Below, in pieces: positions 5,455-7,899 of a stretch of 7,899 nucleotides of DNA. Under the pieces are notes generated by a model. It saw only the letters and a program-made list of their open reading frames with translations, had not been told where the DNA came from and ran no database searches. Both the position numbers and the translations under genes were made by a program. The DNA is from Fischerella sp. Lineage in GTDB: Bacteria; Cyanobacteriota; Cyanobacteriia; Cyanobacteriales; Nostocaceae. Each line of letters opens with the position of its first letter. The stretch's first letter is position 1. Where the stretch lies: the NCBI GenBank assembly GCA_026419705.1, contig JANZYY010000229.1, forward strand, positions 1 to 7,899. Direction: 5' to 3'.

Positions 5455-5484
5455 TTGGTAAACAACGCTCGCTTGCAATTGGGC

Positions 5485-7305
5485 ATGACAATAACACAGT
5501 TAAACAATCGTTATCAAGTTATTCAGGTACTTGGTGCTGGTGGGTTTGGCGAAACTTTTTTAGCAGAAGATACCCACATGCCCTCTCGTCGTCGCTGTGT
5601 AATTAAGCAACTCAAACCAGTGACAAATGACCCGCAAACCTACAAAATGATTCAACAGCGGTTTGAACGGGAAGCAGCTATTTTGGAATTGCTGGGCGAA
5701 AGTAGTGACCAAATTCCCAAACTCTACGCCTACTTTTCTGAATATGGACAGTTTTACCTTGTCCAAGAATGGATTCAAGGTCACACTCTGACCAAGATTG
5801 TTGAAGCTCAAGGACCACTCGACGAAAATACCGTCAAGGAAATTTTATTGAGTCTTCTGTCAGTCTTGGATTATGTCCACAGTAAAGGTATTATCCATCG
5901 AGATATCAAGCCTGATAACATCATTCTTCGTGCAACCGATCGCAAGCCTGTTTTAATTGATTTTGGTGCGGTTAAAGAAACAGTACGTTCTATAGTAGCT
6001 TACCCAGGCTACCCGACTCAATCATTAGTGATTGGTACACCAGGTTATATGCCTAGCGAGCAAGCCGCAGGACGCCCAGTTTATGCTACTGATATTTACA
6101 GTTTGGGCTTGACAGCAATTTATTTACTGACTGGCCAGCCGCCACACGAGTTACAAATTAACCCACAAACTGGGGAAATACTTTGGCAGCATCTTGCTGG
6201 TGGGGTATCGCCACAGTTAATAACGGTACTTAATCAAGCAATTAAACCCCAAGCTAGCGATCGCTATTCTACTGCTAGCAAAATGTTACATGCCTTGCAA
6301 TCTATTAGCACTATTTCCCCGACACCATCATATTCGACAAGTCAATCCACAATTGCCCTCTCTCCTGGTGCTGCACAAAGTCAGCCAACTCAGCCTTTAT
6401 CTTCTTGGCAAAAGTCTGCTTTCATTCCTGCGCCTTCCGCTTCTGGAAATTGGCAAAAACCGGCTTTGATTTTTGGTGGTTTGGTTGTGGGTGGTTTAAT
6501 TGGTGGGATGGCAATCGCTAATATGATTCGTCAGCCCCAACCAGAAGCAACTATTACTACATTGCCTGTACCGGAAACTACACAAGAACCTACCGCAGCA
6601 AATCCAACTCCTACATCACCATCTGTTAGTCCTACTACTGAACCCACCAACACGCCTGCTGCACCAGCTGCACCACAACCGCAGCCAAAAACTTCTGTTT
6701 CTTCTCCACCACCAGTTGCATCTACACCAGAACCGCAACAGCCATCAACATTTGAACCAGCAGAAGCACCGCCAGAAGACTTTCAGCCGTCAGTAGTCCC
6801 CACACCAGAACAGACGCAACCTCCAGAAACTCCTGTTCCTCCTGCATCCTCTCCACCTCCACAGCAGGAAGAACGACCAAAAGTTGCAACTAACACCATT
6901 AGTCGCAGTGTTCCTGGATTTCCCACAGGTACTTCTGAAAATGCTGTGAAAGCATCATTGGGCAAACCTACTAAGGTTTCTAGAGGTTTATGGAACACCC
7001 GCGCTTATCTTTACCGATTGGAACCGAATCGTGTTGACCTTGGTTATTTATTTGACAGAAAATCAGGAGTGTTGCGGCAAACAGAAGTATCCTTTGCTCA
7101 GTCTGTCTCGCCTGAGGTGATGCGATCGACATTGCAGGGAATGCTAGGAGGTAATGCTTCGGATGAAATTCACCAAGGACTGCAAAGAGTATATCAGCGT
7201 CAAGCTAACGAATACTCATTTCGCGTTGGTGGAGTCAAAGGTGTGATTCAACGCAACGAAAAAGATCAAATTTATATTGGTGTTTGGGATGCGGATTTGC
7301 ATTAA
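5485..7305 (+). CDS. Membrane-anchored Ser/Thr protein kinase
   Basis: A 606-residue Hanks-type kinase of the bacterial receptor-like layout. The kinase domain (about 10-270) has the glycine loop GAGGFGE (17-23), ATP-binding K41 (CVIKQL), the helix-C glutamate E63, catalytic HRD 138-140 with IKPDN, DFG 159-161, the activation segment ending GTPGYMPSEQ (184-193), D203 (ATDIYSLG) and R260, so it should be active. A Ser/Thr/Pro-rich stretch (275-325) precedes one membrane span (about 326-348) with overlapping GxxxG spacings that could favour dimers. A Pro/Thr/Ser-rich linker (350-465) leads to a conserved-looking domain (470-606, starting ISRSVPGFPTGTSENAVKAS, ending IGVWDADLH), presumably outside the cytoplasm. 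The kinase domain should be cytoplasmic. Substrate and signal are unknown. ATG 5485 is chosen over an in-frame TTG at 5455, which adds ten non-family residues; neither has a clear ribosome site. The convergent DUF928 gene follows after 58 bp. Confidence 0.93.
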   Translation: MTITQLNNRYQVIQVLGAGGFGETFLAEDTHMPSRRRCVIKQLKPVTNDPQTYKMIQQRFEREAAILELLGESSDQIPKLYAYFSEYGQFYLVQEWIQGHTLTKIVEAQGPLDENTVKEILLSLLSVLDYVHSKGIIHRDIKPDNIILRATDRKPVLIDFGAVKETVRSIVAYPGYPTQSLVIGTPGYMPSEQAAGRPVYATDIYSLGLTAIYLLTGQPPHELQINPQTGEILWQHLAGGVSPQLITVLNQAIKPQASDRYSTASKMLHALQSISTISPTPSYSTSQSTIALSPGAAQSQPTQPLSSWQKSAFIPAPSASGNWQKPALIFGGLVVGGLIGGMAIANMIRQPQPEATITTLPVPETTQEPTAANPTPTSPSVSPTTEPTNTPAAPAAPQPQPKTSVSSPPPVASTPEPQQPSTFEPAEAPPEDFQPSVVPTPEQTQPPETPVPPASSPPPQQEERPKVATNTISRSVPGFPTGTSENAVKASLGKPTKVSRGLWNTRAYLYRLEPNRVDLGYLFDRKSGVLRQTEVSFAQSVSPEVMRSTLQGMLGGNASDEIHQGLQRVYQRQANEYSFRVGGVKGVIQRNEKDQIYIGVWDADLH

Positions 7306-7314
7306 AGCATTAAA
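7299..7314. repeat. 8-bp tandem repeat GCATTAAA at the kinase stop
   Basis: GCATTAAA occurs twice in a row, the first copy containing the kinase stop codon TAA (7303-7305). It is probably a small slippage duplication just beyond the coding end. The 58-bp gap to the convergent gene is AT-rich with no clear terminator hairpin. Confidence 0.4.
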
Positions 7315-7363
7315 ATTAACTTCTAATCAATATTTTTATATTCCAAAACACATATTATCTTTT

Positions 7364-7883
7364 TCATTTAACCAGAGGAGACGTAGCAACATCCTCTAAT
7401 CTGACCGACCGCAGTAACATTTGCCAATCAGATACAACAGATGCATCATCGGGATAAGCAAGGCGCTGTTGTGCCAGCATGGTTAAAGCATCGAACCAAA
7501 TACCATTAGCAGCATAAATTGCGATCTTTTGGCGGGGATTTGTTGCTGCTGCTAACTGCTGTTCTATTCTGGGATGCAGACTGATTCTTTGAATATCTCC
7601 TTCTACATAGACAGGTACAGCTGCTGTCTTTTGGCGATCGCAATTTACTTTAAAGAACCAGCGATATGTTTTACCCTCTTGTAAGGTGACGGTAGATGGA
7701 AGAGAAACACCGATCACACCTGGTTTTGCTCCTAGGGCGATCGTATTTCTATATATATCGTTCTCTTGTTTATCTTGTAAGACAAATTCACCACTGACGT
7801 TAGTGTAGGGAATATAAAACCAAAACGTCGGTCGTTCAGAGGTAGTTAATCCCCAGACATTTACAGGAATTGATGATGTATTT
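7364..7883 (-). CDS. DUF928 domain protein, C-terminal part
   Basis: The reading frame is open from the TGA stop at 7364-7366 to the right edge, so this is the C-terminal portion of a longer gene whose start is missing; 172 native residues are visible. The segment GLTTSERPTFWFYIPY (residues 11-26 of the visible part), followed by GEFVLQDKQENDIYR, GVIGVSLPS and GKTYRWFFKVNC, is the core of DUF928, a family I know mainly from cyanobacteria. The last 65 residues are helical (AIYAANGIWFDALTMLAQQRL), as is typical of the family. Complete members usually carry an N-terminal signal peptide and are probably exported, but that part is not here. The function is unknown. A GTG at 7715-7717 is an internal codon, not the start: family sequence continues before it. 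The frame beyond 7883 reads through adapter sequence and must be ignored. Confidence 0.85.
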
Positions 7884-7899
7884 CTGTCTCTTATACACA
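7884..7899. other. Nextera/Tn5 mosaic-end adapter remnant
   Basis: The final 16 bases, CTGTCTCTTATACACA, are identical to the beginning of the Nextera transposase adapter CTGTCTCTTATACACATCT (reverse complement of the Tn5 mosaic end). A 16-base match exactly at the sequence end is not expected by chance. These bases are almost certainly library contamination, not genome. Confidence 0.95.

Noticed and set aside
7715..7717. GTG start giving a 117-residue DUF928 protein
   Set aside because: The frame stays open upstream and encodes the conserved family core, so the gene is truncated by the contig edge rather than starting here.
1..7899. CRISPR array, tRNA or rRNA
   Set aside because: No regularly spaced direct repeats with unique spacers and no tRNA- or rRNA-like sequence were seen on either strand.

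Overview
The window looks like a short draft contig from a filamentous, probably heterocystous (Nostocales-type) cyanobacterium. At least seven copies of the HIP1 octamer GCGATCGC (starts at 280, 1006, 1037, 4358, 5386, 6257 and 7634) point to cyanobacteria. Heptameric short tandem repeats, small palindromes and MITE-like elements crowd the gaps between genes. The gene set also fits: dxs, mtnA, a Ser/Thr kinase with a proline-rich linker, and a DUF928 protein. Protein recognition is from memory and visible motifs; no database search was possible.

Layout from left to right. Positions 1-74 hold a cut-off palindromic repeat and a heptamer repeat. Positions 75-773 (minus strand) encode a short-chain dehydrogenase/reductase with a strong ribosome binding site. 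Positions 774-1604 contain no gene I can support but are dense in repeats: inverted repeats, two related AT-rich hairpins, a solitary insertion-element end, and a clean 144-bp MITE at 1399-1542 flanked by an 8-bp direct repeat. Positions 1605-1964 (+) encode a small glyoxalase/VOC-fold protein. Positions 2134-4041 (+) encode Dxs, the entry enzyme of the MEP isoprenoid pathway. Positions 4042-4234 are almost filled by a composite inverted-repeat element. Positions 4235-5296 (+) encode MtnA of the methionine salvage pathway, followed by a good intrinsic terminator. Positions 5485-7305 (+) encode a membrane-anchored Ser/Thr protein kinase. Positions 7364-7883 (minus strand, convergent) hold the C-terminal part of a DUF928 protein cut off by the contig end.

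The four plus-strand genes are separated by 169 to 193 bp gaps filled with repeats, so they do not look like one tight operon. Dxs and MtnA are housekeeping metabolism in unrelated pathways. The kinase and DUF928 genes converge.

The clearest unexpected observations are: (1) the last 16 bases match the Tn5/Nextera mosaic-end adapter, so the right edge is a library artefact; (2) the MITE with an exact target duplication just upstream of the VOC gene, plus a lone related end about 225 bp to its left; (3) the layered repeat in the dxs-mtnA gap; and (4) the uncharacterised C-terminal domain of the kinase. I found no convincing new multi-gene system.
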